Assembly: GCA_025531455.1 (NCBI GenBank) | Contig: JAMYHL010000026.1 | Location: 62,001-126,000, forward strand | Length of the DNA stretch: 64,000 nt | From: Apiotrichum sp. Y4204 | Lineage: Eukaryota; Basidiomycota; Tremellomycetes; Trichosporonales; Trichosporonaceae | Direction: 5' to 3' | Shown here: positions 10,886-21,103 of the stretch, in pieces | How the letters are laid out: each line of letters starts with the position of its first letter | Position numbering within the stretch: position 1 is the first letter of the stretch | Made by a program: the position numbers and the translations under genes | The notes under the pieces: model-generated | Told to the model about the DNA's origin: nothing | The model's database searches: none | Seen by the model: only the letters and a program-made list of their open reading frames with translations

Positions 10886-10935
10886 TGCACAGTACACAGT
10901 GCACAGTACACAGCGCACAGTGCTCAGTGCTCAGC
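10886..10935. repeat. CACAGT-rich short tandem repeat
   Basis: Imperfect repeats of CACAGTA / CACAGTG and then GTGCTCA units run through about 50 bp. This is a microsatellite-like tract with no coding support. Confidence 0.7.
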
Positions 10936-11324
10936 AGCTGCACAATGTTGCGCATTGCGCACGGGACTGCGAAATGCGGGGCTCGAAGATGCGGGGCATA
11001 ACGACGGGCGACGATCAAAATCAACATGGACTGCGCAGCAGGCCCGAATCCAGATCATTCCGCGCACATCATCGCCGCAGGGCCCCAGGGCCGCAGCCCC
11101 GAGGAACCTGCCTCCGATCGCACAGCAATCACCGTGCATAATGGTAGATCGACATCGCGAAGCGGTGAAAAACGCGTTTCGGATCCAGAGAAGCGTCGCG
11201 AAGCGGTGATCGACTAATGACTGAATGTGAGGAGCGCGACGGCACCGCTTCGCCTAGCGTCACGTCTATTTAGGCGTCTTCAGGAATTCAAACGTTTGTG
11301 GTTGACATGATAGCTTTTATGAAT

Positions 11325-11380
11325 GGGATACATCGAGTCTACTTTCGAGAACGGAATACATCGAGTCTACTATCGAGAAC
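11325..11380. repeat. 28-bp tandem duplication
   Basis: Copies at 11325-11352 and 11353-11380 differ at two positions and share the core ATACATCGAGTCTACT. They lie in non-coding DNA. Confidence 0.85.
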
Positions 11381-11744
11381 ATTCAACAATGGCCATCAGA
11401 GCATCTTGCAACCGACACTCGCACTCAACAACTCTGCATGACGTATGAATGCAATACGATCTGGTCGGCTCAGTCGGCACAGTCCTGTGTTGCCCGGGTT
11501 GCCCGCTGATGGCGATGTCGTGCAGTACATGGCAAGGCTAGCGAAACAATGAAGGACGGGCTGGTGGTCTGTGCGCGGAGCAATTTACTTCGCATGTCGC
11601 AGCTATCACAGTTCCGTCACCACAGCACCGCGGCATGCTGTATGTGGCTGTCGGCAGTGGCCCATGATGTAATCGAGCAAAGCTCCGTCCGGATCTCTGA
11701 TCGCGTCTCGATGAAAGGATAAGAGGCACGCGTCCTGCGTGCTG

Positions 11745-11790
11745 TGCGCAGGATGCCAGCTGCGCGCAGGATGCCAGTTGCGCGCAGCTG
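11745..11790. repeat. 18-bp tandem repeat, about 2.5 copies
   Basis: The unit GCGCAGGATGCCAG(C/T)TGC is repeated head to tail in non-coding sequence. Confidence 0.75.
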
Positions 11791-12115
11791 CCGGCAGTGC
11801 GGAACGGAGTACAGCCTGAGCGTGCAGGAACGGGATGGCCAGTTGCTCAGGGACGGATTTACGCAGCAACGCCGAGAAGTGTGTGATGGTGAGAATGACA
11901 TCATTGGCCAGGCCGCGGTACCGGCGGGAGCCAAGCATCTTATGCGGCAGCTGCTCTTGGTGGCTTGCGGCGCAGTAACGATGAACACTGGAGCACCGCC
12001 ATTCTCATCATTACCGCAGGGCGCGTGAGATTGCGTGAGACAAGTATAGCCTCCATGACATCGGATCCTCCAAGACGGACAGCGACAGTAGGGATCAGCT
12101 GAGCCCGGTCCGTTG

Positions 12116-12122
12116 TATATAA
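12116..12122 (+). promoter_or_regulatory. TATA box of the SUR7/PalI-like gene
   Basis: TATATAA lies 169 bp before the start codon at 12291, followed by a C/T-rich leader typical of fungal transcription start regions. Confidence 0.55.
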
Positions 12123-12290
12123 CACTCGGTCTCAGTTGGGTCCAAACTTTTGTCCATTGTTCAGCAACACCCGTCGCCACCGAGCCATCCACAGCCTCTG
12201 TCTCGTGTTCATCCTCTCCTTCCTCAACCTCTCTCTCACTTCAATCCACTACAGAACTACTCGTCGCTAACATCGGCAACATCTCGCGCC

Positions 12291-12957
12291 ATGTTTATGC
12301 TCATCGTGTCCGAGTTCCTGCTGTTCTCAGCATTCGTTCTCCTCCTCATTGCGTCTCGTGAGTTTCACCACAGGCAATGTCACAGCAAACATTGTTTCTC
12401 CATACGTTCCCAGGGATGTACGCTGACATCCAGTCTCGGCTCCCATCATTGACCCGGTCGGATTCCTCAATGTGCGCCCGAACAACCTCGTTTACCGCTT
12501 CGGCGCATGGGGCTACTGCCAGACTAAGGGATCCAACCAGTGCAGCGGCAGCTCGGTCGGCTACGACTTGACGAACCAGTTGGTGCAGATTGCCAGCAAT
12601 GCGCAGGTGCACAACTCGCTCTCAAACGCGACCAAGGCGAACATTCTTCTTCCTATTGCGTGTGGCCTCGCCTTCCTTGCCACTCTGATTGCCTGGATGT
12701 CCAAGAAGCTCGGATTCTTCCTCGCCTCGTTCGTCAGTCTCCTCGCCTTCATCGTCAGCCTCGTCGCCATGATCATCCAGTTTGCCATCTACGGCCTCGC
12801 CAAGAACGACATGAAGGACGCTGGCATCAACGCCGACTACGGCTCCGCCATGTGGATGGTCCTTGCCGCCACCATTGCGCTCTTCATCGCCTCCATCACT
12901 GCCCTCTTCCAGTGCTGCTGTGGTGACCGTCGTATCCGCCGCCGCGAGAAGGTCTAA
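12291..12957 (+). CDS. SUR7/PalI-like four-span plasma membrane protein
   Basis: Exons 12291-12357 and 12434-12957 join in frame to 196 residues. Four membrane segments are visible: about 4-22 (VSEFLLFSAFVLLLIA), 89-108 (ILLPIACGLAFLATLIAW), 115-138 (FFLASFVSLLAFIVSLVAMI) and 162-185 (WMVLAATIALFIASITALF), followed by a cytosolic CCCGDRRIRRREKV tail. The extracellular loop after TM1 carries a W-G-x-C segment (FGAWGYCQTKGSNQC), the claudin-like signature of the fungal SUR7/PalI family. Family members organise eisosome/MCC membrane domains or take part in the Rim pH-sensing pathway; which role applies here is not decided by sequence. Confidence 0.88.
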
Positions 12958-15333
12958 ATTGCGACCAAATTCACACCTCACAGCCATTTACGGTGCTGTC
13001 GAGTCTCCGTCGCGATGTACGATACGATCTTCAATCCAGCCGCCGTTGACGCCATATAATGAAATCTTTGAAGAGATAATTCCCCACCACGTCCCGGCGG
13101 GTGTTGTTCATAGCCTCCAAGCTCATAGAGAACGATGTATTGTGATAAGAAGTTTCGAGATCGATCAAGGCCATGGCAACGTCCATCAAGGCGATGACAA
13201 CGTCCAACTTCATCCTCCACTCCGGCGGAGCTGGGACGGGCTGCTACGAGCTGCCGCCGAGCACAATGCACAAGAGATCCGTCGAGACAGTCACGAGGCG
13301 CAAGTGGCGGTAAAGTTGTGGAGCTGCAGAACAAAGAATAGATGGGTGACATTGTTTGGCTTTTTCGCGACGGCATGCAAGCGACATGTGATCTGGACAT
13401 GTGTACATGTGACGCAACAGTTTGTTGTTTCCATTCCGGGTCACTCTTATACAGTGCAACGATGCGGCAGAGACGGGCATCCTGCCGTGGAGCAGTTGCG
13501 TCATAGGTGCAACGGTGGTCTTTGGTATGGTGCATATCCACGCTTGTGCTATCTTGGTACTTACAACTAAGCTCTGTTGCTGTCAACCTGACAGCTTCCC
13601 CTTCAGACCTGGGCGATGGTTGTCTTGACGAGGAAGAGGGCACACCATGCGGGAAAAGACCTGCAACCCTGGAGTACTGGTGGCCCAACGTGATCAAGGA
13701 TCGAGAACTGCTCAACCCAGCCCGTGGTAATTGTTTTGGCGACGACATGAGGACCAGGGCAGTCCCGCCTCATGTCCATCAGCTCCGGTGTTGTGCAGCG
13801 TCGAGATATCTCCTGGCGTGTTGGGCAGTAGTCGTGTTACCCCACAATAATCCGCTTCTTCTGCTGTTCGTTCTTTCCCGCCTTGATGTCGTTTCGTGTG
13901 ACCAGATGATATCCGTTTGCAAATCTTGACACCCACAAAGTTGTCGTGTCGTATTTTGTCGGGCTCGTGTCAGCGGTAGTGAAAGTCTACTCAATTAATC
14001 TTTCTTGCGAAGCCGAAGTGGTTGCCATGTTCATATCGGCCGACCAGCGGGGAGCGCCCCCTTCTGTCCTGCTGATGTTGAGAGGCAATTAACCCTCACA
14101 TCGGATCTGCTAGAGTTCAATGACACAAACTTGCAGCCTTACTGGCCGAGGAACATTTGTCACGGGTACCAGGAACAGGAACAGGCACCGCCAACTGGAT
14201 CTCGGAACTTGGGGAGCTTGGGCCCCGAAGGCCGTAGAGCGGATGACGGCGGAGCGCGATTGGTTTCTACCATCTGATCTTTGGATCTCCGGATCGCTGG
14301 GGTCGCGGACCGTTATCTGCAAGTCGGGCCCATTGTGATCTTGTGAACACACCCAGGTTGATAGTTCTGGCCGTCTGGAGATCTGGGGGGTGCACTTCTC
14401 GACCAGACTGTGCAGGACAGACGAGTGCCCTTGCACAGCATGCCTGACTGGAGCTGGCAGTTTTGTCGCAGGCAAAAAGTCCTATATGGTAGGTACACCA
14501 CAATCGCAATAGGGCTAGCCGTGCAGAACACAGAGGCCAGTGCACCATGCATTGTATCGCACAGAGCCATTCTAAGGGAGCACCCCATACTGCGTACTTC
14601 GTGCTGCGTGCACAGATTGGGACACTCAGTGTGAGGGGCAAAGTGTCCAAGCGTCCTTGCAGTTCTGCCATCGAGACCAATGTAGTATGCATGGATCTAA
14701 GAAAGCCATGTGCATGCTTTGCTCGCCTCGCTCGGCTCCCGGCGCTGCTATCTATCCATGTTACAGTACATCGCGACACAGCAGTTGCAGTTTTCGAACT
14801 GAACGAGATCGCAGCTGCGTGGTGCGTTTCAGGGCGTGCCTATCACGTAGCTCATCGTCATCGTCGGCCAGCTCCGCTCTCGAAACACCTCCGCGCGTCC
14901 GGGATCTGTACCCCATCCCCTTCGCTCTCAGGCAGATGGACGATTGTCAGTCTCAGCGATCATGGTCGCCCGTTGGCGTGGCCAGCAATCTACAGCATGG
15001 GAGCATGGTAGCGAACGCCGCACAGTCAAATGCCCTTTTCGCAGAGTTTGGGCTGAAAACGTGGAAAACGCGGTGAGCGCGGTGGAGCTAGATATCCTAG
15101 ATGCCGGTGGCGCGGGTGGCGCAGTGGTCGGGTCCGGTGGGCGCGACTGGACGCGAGACAGGTATGCAAGCACGAGCCCCCAGGCGCCCAGGCCCCAGGC
15201 CACATACCATGCGCTATGGTCTATATTTGTCGCCCGGCCCGCCTTGGTCCCAGTCTTATTTTAGGATATTCTGGGTCTTCAGATCCAGCGACCCTGACCT
15301 TTGATTCGGGCTACTAAGGGAGCTTTGTGATCC

Positions 15334-15369
15334 AGCCGGACGTGTCTGATGAGCCGGACGTGTCTGATG
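15334..15369. repeat. Perfect 18-bp tandem duplication
   Basis: AGCCGGACGTGTCTGATG occurs twice head to tail (15334-15351 and 15352-15369) in non-coding DNA. Confidence 0.9.
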
Positions 15370-15992
15370 CATGGACCGCGCAAAGGGCAGAGAAGGACAG
15401 CTGAACACGAGCTCCTCTCAGGAATGCGATCCGTTCCCAACTCGGACTACGGGATAGTCTCAGGGGCAACCACAAAGCCCTTCTGGGACAGACCAAAAAG
15501 ACCAGGCCCCACACTCCGCCAGAGGCGTCTCAAAACAGCAACACAACATCAACACACCCCAAGTCATCTAGCAAACTCGGAAGCTGAGGTTCTGGTGCTG
15601 TTTTTAGCGCTTTTTGGGCTCTGCTCCTTGGTGGAAAGCCTGTCCCAAGATAATGAATGGTTGAAAGGGGGAAGAAACTAGAGGAAACATGCGCGATTCG
15701 CGTCGCGATGACAGGACCCTCTTTTCTTTGCGCATTCCGTTGATATCGCGTTGATCGGCTGGTACGCGCGCGCAACTCCGTAACCCTTGCGAATTCTGCG
15801 CTACGGGGCTGCGTGCACAAGACCCGGGTTTCTAAAGATACCTCACTAGATCACCAGATCACCAGAAGAGGCCTGAGTGCCAGCCAAGAACCTGACCGCC
15901 CGGCCCATAGGCCTACGCCCTCACCTCACGCCCCCTCGCCCACACAGTACACAGTACACACACATCCTCCTCCGCATTCCCTCTCGCACACG

Positions 15993-16034
15993 CTCCCTTC
16001 TCTTTCTCTTTCTTTCTCTCTCTCTCTCTCCTCC
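15993..16034. repeat. CT microsatellite
   Basis: A pyrimidine tract of TTTCTC and CT units, continuing into CA repeats at about 16048-16060, lies upstream of the barwin-like gene. Confidence 0.85.
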
Positions 16035-16580
16035 ACTGCTCCGTGTCACACACACACTCACTCCCACTCATTCTCTCCTCCACGCCTGGATTCCTCGCTC
16101 TCGGCCAGGATCCTCCTCACTCTCGTTTTCTCCGTATCAGCACTCGGACACACTCGCTTTACAGAGTCTCCTCTGTACCCTCATTCGCTTTATTGACACA
16201 TTCTCTCGCAGCCTCTCAGCCTCCCCACGCTCTCTCAACCTCCTTCTCCTCCTCTGTCGACCTCGTCTACGACGGCTCGAAACGCAGTTCCGGCAGCTAC
16301 GACTCCACATTGACACCGGTCATTACTCCTTCGTCTTCCACACTGGTCATCGCGACCACTTCCTGCACCGCACCGTCTGCCGAATACTCGCTTCTCGTTG
16401 ATTAGCACGGACCTCGACGCTCCGCACAGTGCGAAACACTCTCATTCAAGGTGTGTAGAGTGCGGACTGGCAAACCTCAATCGATTGTACTGACGATGAG
16501 CAGTTACTTGTCGATTCAACACTAGGGCGCCCTACCTTCTCTTATTCTCTGTCCCCCGAACAATAACACACAAATCTAAA

Positions 16581-17485
16581 ATGGCTATCAAACTGGCCAT
16601 CTTCTCTCTTCTGGCGGCCTTCGTCTCCTCTGCGGCCGTCAAGCGCGGCTACACAGGGAAGGCAACCTTCTACAGGGCAAGGGACTCGGACCCTAACTGG
16701 CTCTGCGGTGGTGTGTACACGTGAGTGCAGCGGATTCTGAGCATGCGAGAGATACACTTCAGCGTGAGGAGCATCGCTGATTCATTCTCAGCGACGACTA
16801 CGTGAAGATTGTCGCCCTTCGCTACCCCCAGCTAATCAACGACGGCAACAAGGACCAGTACTGTGGACGCACGATTAATGTCAACTACCAGGGCAAGTCA
16901 GTCGACGCTGTCGTTGTGGACGGCTGCGCTTCGTGCAATGAGGACTCCTGGATTGATCTTTCCCCCGGGGCAATCCAGGTTCTCGACTCCAACTACAACG
17001 ACACTGGCACGCTCTATGGCGTCAGTTGGTCGTTCGCCGACGGCTCAGGCGGTGGTAACCAGAACCAGCAGACTTCGACGGCTCCCCTGCCTACTTCTAC
17101 GTACACTCCCCCGGAGACATCAACTTGGACTCCTGCGCCCACTCCCAGCTTGGTTGAGACCTCCTCTTCGACCTCGTCCAGCCAGGTTCCTTCGTCGTTC
17201 AGCTCGAGTGTCGCGTCCAGCTCCACTATGAGCTCGACCTCGCTCAATGCTACCGCGACTAGCATCTCCACCTCGATCAACTCCACTTCGCTTATGCCCA
17301 ACGCTACGGCTCTGGTTAACAGCTCCACGACTGCCCTTACTGTTGCCCTTCCCCACACCACCACCGCTATCGCCCCTGACGCCATTGTCACGACGGATGA
17401 CGGCAGCGCCAGCGGTAACCTGGCGGCTCTCAACAACTTTGTTGCCTACCTTGGCCGCATCGTGGTCGTCGGCGCGTCTCTCTAA
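16581..17485 (+). CDS. Secreted barwin/expansin-like double-psi beta-barrel protein, possibly GPI-anchored
   Basis: Exons 16581-16720 and 16792-17485 join in frame to 277 residues. A signal peptide (MAIKLAIFSLLAAFVSSA) is followed by the KR site AAVKRGYTGKATFY. The barrel domain, about residues 22-130, contains CGG near 43, then the LINDGNKDQYCGRTINV and VVVDGCASCNEDSWIDLSPGA blocks, the hallmark of RlpA/barwin-like and papain-inhibitor-like fungal proteins. A Ser/Thr-rich stalk of about 120 residues follows. The C-terminus (GSASGNLAALNNF, then a hydrophobic end VAYLGRIVVVGASL) looks like a weak GPI signal. Likely role: cell-wall or extracellular protein binding glycans; no catalytic activity is implied. 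Confidence 0.9.
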
Positions 17486-18341
17486 GAAGACAGTCGGGAA
17501 CAACATGTACCGCAATAATAATGCGTTGTTGGGCAAAGCGGGTGCGTCCCTCTTCCTGTCCTAGGCATTACAGTTTTCTTGACCTGGATTTTTTCTTGAC
17601 CTGGATTTTTTCTGCTGCGACATCTGTCGTTTTCTTCCATCTTCACCCCAGCGGCACGCAGCATCGTGATGGACTCTTTTCATGTAGTTACCCCTCTGTT
17701 TAGTTGATACGATTATCGGCAGTGATATGCTATCTCTGTCGGCCCATGTTGTTGAGGACGGAGGTACGATGAGTTGCGACCTGTTGAGCTACACAAGTTG
17801 GAACGACTCTGCTAATGTTGACCTCCGGTCCGTCCAGGATTGTCAAGATTATGGGTACCACTTATGGCCCAGCTCGTGTCGATTCAATCTTCGGTACTAC
17901 CCTGCGGGTTCCCAGCGATAACGAGCCAGCAAGTCTGCCAAGGCGGTGTCGTATGACCGGAGTCTATGGCATCCCAGGCGTGGCCGCTGCCTCGGGGATC
18001 AGAAATCCCGCGTCGCGCGCTCGGCGGCACGCACGGCCAAGCTCACTGCCGTCGCCGAGGTCCGCGTGCACTCAATCTGAAACCACGCCGGAGAGGCTAC
18101 ACTTCAAGATCGTACTCATTCCCGACATTTGGGCGCAAGGTTCGCCCACCACTAAATCTGCCGGAGATGGCATCCCCTCTCCGTTCCCCACTGCCTTCCC
18201 CACAATCCCCATCCAGGGCAGCCGGTGAGTTGTTGACATAGCCGATCTAGTGTCCTGGTGAAGAGTTATCTTGTCGAGCATAACTTGACATCTTCCTCAT
18301 CTTTCCAATCTTCTCATCATCATTCCCCTCTTCAGCCCAGG
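17486..18341. other. Intergenic region with 17-bp duplication
   Basis: 856 bp between two plus-strand genes. No gene is seen; a tandem duplication sits just after the upstream gene. Confidence 0.5.
17574..17607. repeat. Perfect 17-bp tandem duplication
   Basis: TTTTCTTGACCTGGATT occurs twice head to tail, 90 bp after the stop codon of the barwin-like gene, in its probable 3' untranslated region. Confidence 0.9.
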
Positions 18342-19165
18342 ATGCCGCCGACGCCCGCCTCTGCGCTCCCGCGCTTCCTGCACGCCAAGGCGATGGTGCG
18401 CACGCCGCCAAACGCCGCCGCCACGCTGCAGAGTTACCTCGCGGAAATGGATTTCGCGGGAGACCTCGCGTCGGGCGTGAAACCGTTCGCTCACGACCCC
18501 GTCCCGGCTGTTGAGCGCGGCGGGAGGCGTGCCGAGGGGTGGCGATACCTCTTTGAGGTGGATACCGATAAGCGTGAGTGTGGTGTGAGCTGAGACGGTG
18601 AGGGTGGTTTCCTGGTGGTCGAGAGTCGGGAATCGTGGGCTGGGCCATCGACGGACCAGGGCATTGGTGGGCATCGGCTAACGACAGGTTTCAATAACGG
18701 ACTCGGAAATGTCCACGGCGCATGCCAGTCATGGCTAGTGGACAAGTGAGTGCTGCAGCGGACTCCTCGGCGAGAAGGTATGCCTCATTTGCTAATAACA
18801 GCTGCTCTACCTTCTCCATAGCTTCGCTCGCGATCCCTGGCTTCTGGCACGAGCCGATGCGTGGCGGCGTGAGCCTCGCGATTGACGTCAAGTACTTCCA
18901 GCCGTGCCCTATTGGTCGGAAACTGGCAGTCGTGGTCCGCATCGACCGGCTGGGCCGTACGCTGGGGAACAGCACGACAGATGTGAGTACCCAGTGCCAG
19001 TTGAATGGGGTATGACTGGAGGGAGCGCTGTAGTCGCCACGCTACTTTCGATATTCCGTCTGACTCCAGATTTACGACTGGGAGACGGGCGTACATTACT
19101 CGTCGGGCGTGCATGTCCACGCGTGGTCTGCGGGCAAAAAGGACAAGGCCGAGGCGAAGCTGTAG
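18342..19165 (+). CDS. Hotdog-fold thioesterase (PaaI/4HBT-like)
   Basis: Exons 18342-18573, 18688-18745, 18802-18982 and 19070-19165 join in frame to 188 residues. The hotdog signature is FNNGLGNVHGACQSWLVD (N-x-x-x-H-G-G-x-x-x-x-x-x-D type, with A for the second Gly), followed by the strand block SLAIDVKYFQPCPIGRKLAVVVRIDRLG, which matches the usual ts-dl-v-yl-rPa-lG-l-i-a-v-v-lG pattern. It probably hydrolyses an acyl-CoA or related thioester; substrate unknown. The N-terminal 70 residues precede the domain. A second possible acceptor for exon 3 at 18823 would break the frame. A continuous open frame starting at 18258 adds residues that look like leader. Confidence 0.82.
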
Positions 19166-19526
19166 AGCCCTAGAGCCAAGGGTAGAAAGGAACAACAGTG
19201 GATGGAGACGGACATACTCGTTTGATCTTGGGATTCAGATGCATGTAAGCTCTGTAACGTGTGATACTGGGAGCATGAGAGATCGATCGTATCGAGAGGC
19301 GACTGTCATTGAGAGGATGCGAAAGAAGCAAAAGATGCATGTCCCCGATCATATTGCAGCCATATTGTACACTCCGTACTGCGCCAAGAGTTCGCGTCCC
19401 GCATCCCCACCTCCACCATGTCCAGTCACCCAGTCCAGTCACCCAACGCCCCTTGGCGGTTACATGAATCAAGGTGGCGATGCAAGTTGTACGCGTTGCA
19501 ATTCGGACTGATAGATAATTGATCAA
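19166..19526. other. Intergenic, no gene seen
   Basis: The 3' region of the thioesterase gene and distal promoter of the DUF4240-like gene. Nothing else is supportable. Confidence 0.5.
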
Positions 19527-19533
19527 TATAAAT
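19527..19533 (+). promoter_or_regulatory. TATA box of the DUF4240-like gene
   Basis: TATAAAT lies 81 bp before the ATG at 19608. An in-frame ATG at 19545 is only 12 bp downstream of it and so is probably not transcribed, which supports the start at 19608. Confidence 0.6.
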
Positions 19534-19607
19534 ATCAGAACCAGGTGCCTTACATTCATTCATCCCCTCGCCTCCAGCTTGATTCTCAACGCCACCCCGC
19601 CTCAGCG

Positions 19608-20117
19608 ATGACCGTGCAGCCCGTAACCGAAGCGGACTTCTGGTCCTCGATCGAGGACGCCTGGTCGCGCGTGCCAGCAGGTGACGCCCGCGCGCGCCTC
19701 CTCACCACCGACCCCGAAGCCCGTCTGGCTGCCTTCTCGGACCTCGACCCGCACCTGCCGGCCTTCCTCGCCGCCATGCGCGCGATCCTCATGACGTACA
19801 GCTCGGAGCAGCTGGCCGAGTGGGACAAGTACTGCGAGCGGGCGCTGTGGACGCTCGACAGGCTCGACGTGCACGATGCCCTCGACGGGAGCGACGATGG
19901 GTTTCTGTATACGCGCGGCTTCGTCGTCGCTGCGGGCAAGGCGTATTTCGACGCCGTGAACAAGGACCCTGGGGAGTATGGTCTCATGGATTGCGAAGTG
20001 GAGAGCATGTGCTACATTGCGTGCCATGTGCACTCGGATCGCTTTGGAGACTGGCCGCCGCGCACGTCTGGCATCTCGCGCGAATCGATGAGTAACCCCG
20101 AGGGATGGAAGGAGTAG
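19608..20117 (+). CDS. DUF4240-like protein
   Basis: Single-exon gene of 169 residues. The pattern is EADFWSSIEDAW at the N-terminus, a run of short amphipathic helices, a central ALWTLDRLDVHDALDG, then SDDGFLYTRGFVVAAGKAYFDAVNKDP. This resembles DUF4240 proteins, where a W-A-A-Y segment is followed by SDDGF-F-x-W-L-I-x-x-G-x-x-x-(Y/F)-x-x-x-x-x-(D/N)-P; here the W-A-A-Y part is weaker. DUF4240 is mostly bacterial and of unknown function, so a fungal copy is notable. No signal peptide or membrane helix. The assignment rests on recalled family pattern, not on a search. Confidence 0.72.
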   Translation: MTVQPVTEADFWSSIEDAWSRVPAGDARARLLTTDPEARLAAFSDLDPHLPAFLAAMRAILMTYSSEQLAEWDKYCERALWTLDRLDVHDALDGSDDGFLYTRGFVVAAGKAYFDAVNKDPGEYGLMDCEVESMCYIACHVHSDRFGDWPPRTSGISRESMSNPEGWKE

Positions 20118-20596
20118 TGTGAGTGAGAAGATAGGGGGTACACCGAACAAGGGCTGACAGGGATAAGGTGCCAAGGTTGACCAGCATGAACTTTCCGGAC
20201 CGATATAGCTGAGGATATAATGAGACAGGCCCTCTGGATGCATCACGAGCATGAGCACTGTATAGTAATGCACGGAGCACTGGGAACTGTCGAACGGGCT
20301 CACAAACATGGTGATCGTGGATAAGGGAACCACACCGTGGGAACTGATACGGGTCCTGGAGCCGGATTGAGCCGGGAACCTCCGCTTTATCGATAACTTC
20401 CGCAGCAAGGACGCGCCGCATTGCAATGTTCTCAACACTCTCCACGATGACATCCGACTCAGCTCCCCCAACTGCGCTCATCGCTCGCGTGTTCACCCCA
20501 AAGCTCACCCCTGCACTCTCGGACTCACAGCATCCATAGCGACATTCCGTTCCCTCGTCCGGCCCTTGCTCAACCCGTGGGTGGCGCGGTCCCCGA
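20118..20596. other. Intergenic, no gene seen
   Basis: 479 bp between the DUF4240-like gene and the doubtful gene at 20597. No repeat or motif stands out. Confidence 0.45.
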
Positions 20597-21103
20597 ATGG
20601 TCCGAATGTTGATGAGGGCACTTGTCCTCCTCTTCCTGCACCTCACGGCGTTGGCGCTCGCCGCAATCTCGCCGTTCCTCCGCCCCCTTGCACCCGTTTA
20701 CCGTGTCCTGCGCAAGCTTCTCCCGCGCCGCATCGTGCGCATGATCGATGGTATCGTCGATGCGGTGATCAAGCCCGCGCCAGCAGAAACTCGTATCGCA
20801 AACCCATCTCCACGCCTAGGTGTGGACCCGCCAGACGCATCACAAGTCTTACACGCAAACACGCCAGATACGCGCGACATGCTCCACCTTACGAACGTGC
20901 GCGACCTGCTGCGCCGCGAACTTCATATTGCGGTGAACGACTGTCATCCGCACACCGCGGCCGTCGTGCACGCAGCGCTGGATATCGTGGAGCAGGGACT
21001 GGATGGATCCGAGGATGGGTATGCGCCCGGGCTTCAGGCGTGGGAGCGTGAGAGACGGGAATCAGGGAGGTTGGAGCGGAATCGGACGGTGTGCGCCCGC
21101 TGA
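20597..21103 (+). CDS. Possible small membrane-associated protein (168 aa)
   Basis: Uninterrupted frame of 168 residues. An N-terminal hydrophobic segment (about 5-30, MRALVLLFLHLTALALAAIS) is followed by a basic stretch (LRKLLPRRIVRM), so a signal anchor is plausible. The C-terminal part contains LDGSEDGYAPGLQAWE, which recalls LDGSDDGFLYTRGF in the neighbour at 19608. Either the two share a diverged module or this is coincidence. GC-rich composition can keep such a frame open by chance, so this is a tentative gene. Confidence 0.4.
   Translation: MVRMLMRALVLLFLHLTALALAAISPFLRPLAPVYRVLRKLLPRRIVRMIDGIVDAVIKPAPAETRIANPSPRLGVDPPDASQVLHANTPDTRDMLHLTNVRDLLRRELHIAVNDCHPHTAAVVHAALDIVEQGLDGSEDGYAPGLQAWERERRESGRLERNRTVCAR

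Larger units (their letters stand above)
9100..12115. other. Gene-poor intergenic segment
   Basis: About 3 kb without a supportable gene. Open frames here (for example 10045-10623 plus) lack coding-like composition, introns in phase or family resemblance. The segment holds several short tandem duplications, listed separately. A non-coding RNA cannot be excluded. Confidence 0.45.
12958..16580. other. Gene-poor segment and long leader of the barwin-like gene
   Basis: About 3.6 kb with no gene I can support. The proximal part, about 15900-16580, is strongly C/T-rich with CA and CT microsatellites and may be promoter or 5' leader of the gene starting at 16581. A perfect 18-bp duplication lies at 15334-15369. 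Confidence 0.45.

Noticed and set aside
15961..16060. Possible telomere-like or CRISPR-like repeat
   Set aside because: It is a simple CT/CA microsatellite with no spacer structure or telomeric unit.
18823..18824. Alternative acceptor (CCATAG) for exon 3 of the thioesterase
   Set aside because: It puts the hotdog strands out of frame; the acceptor at 18801 keeps the conserved VKYFQPCPIG block.
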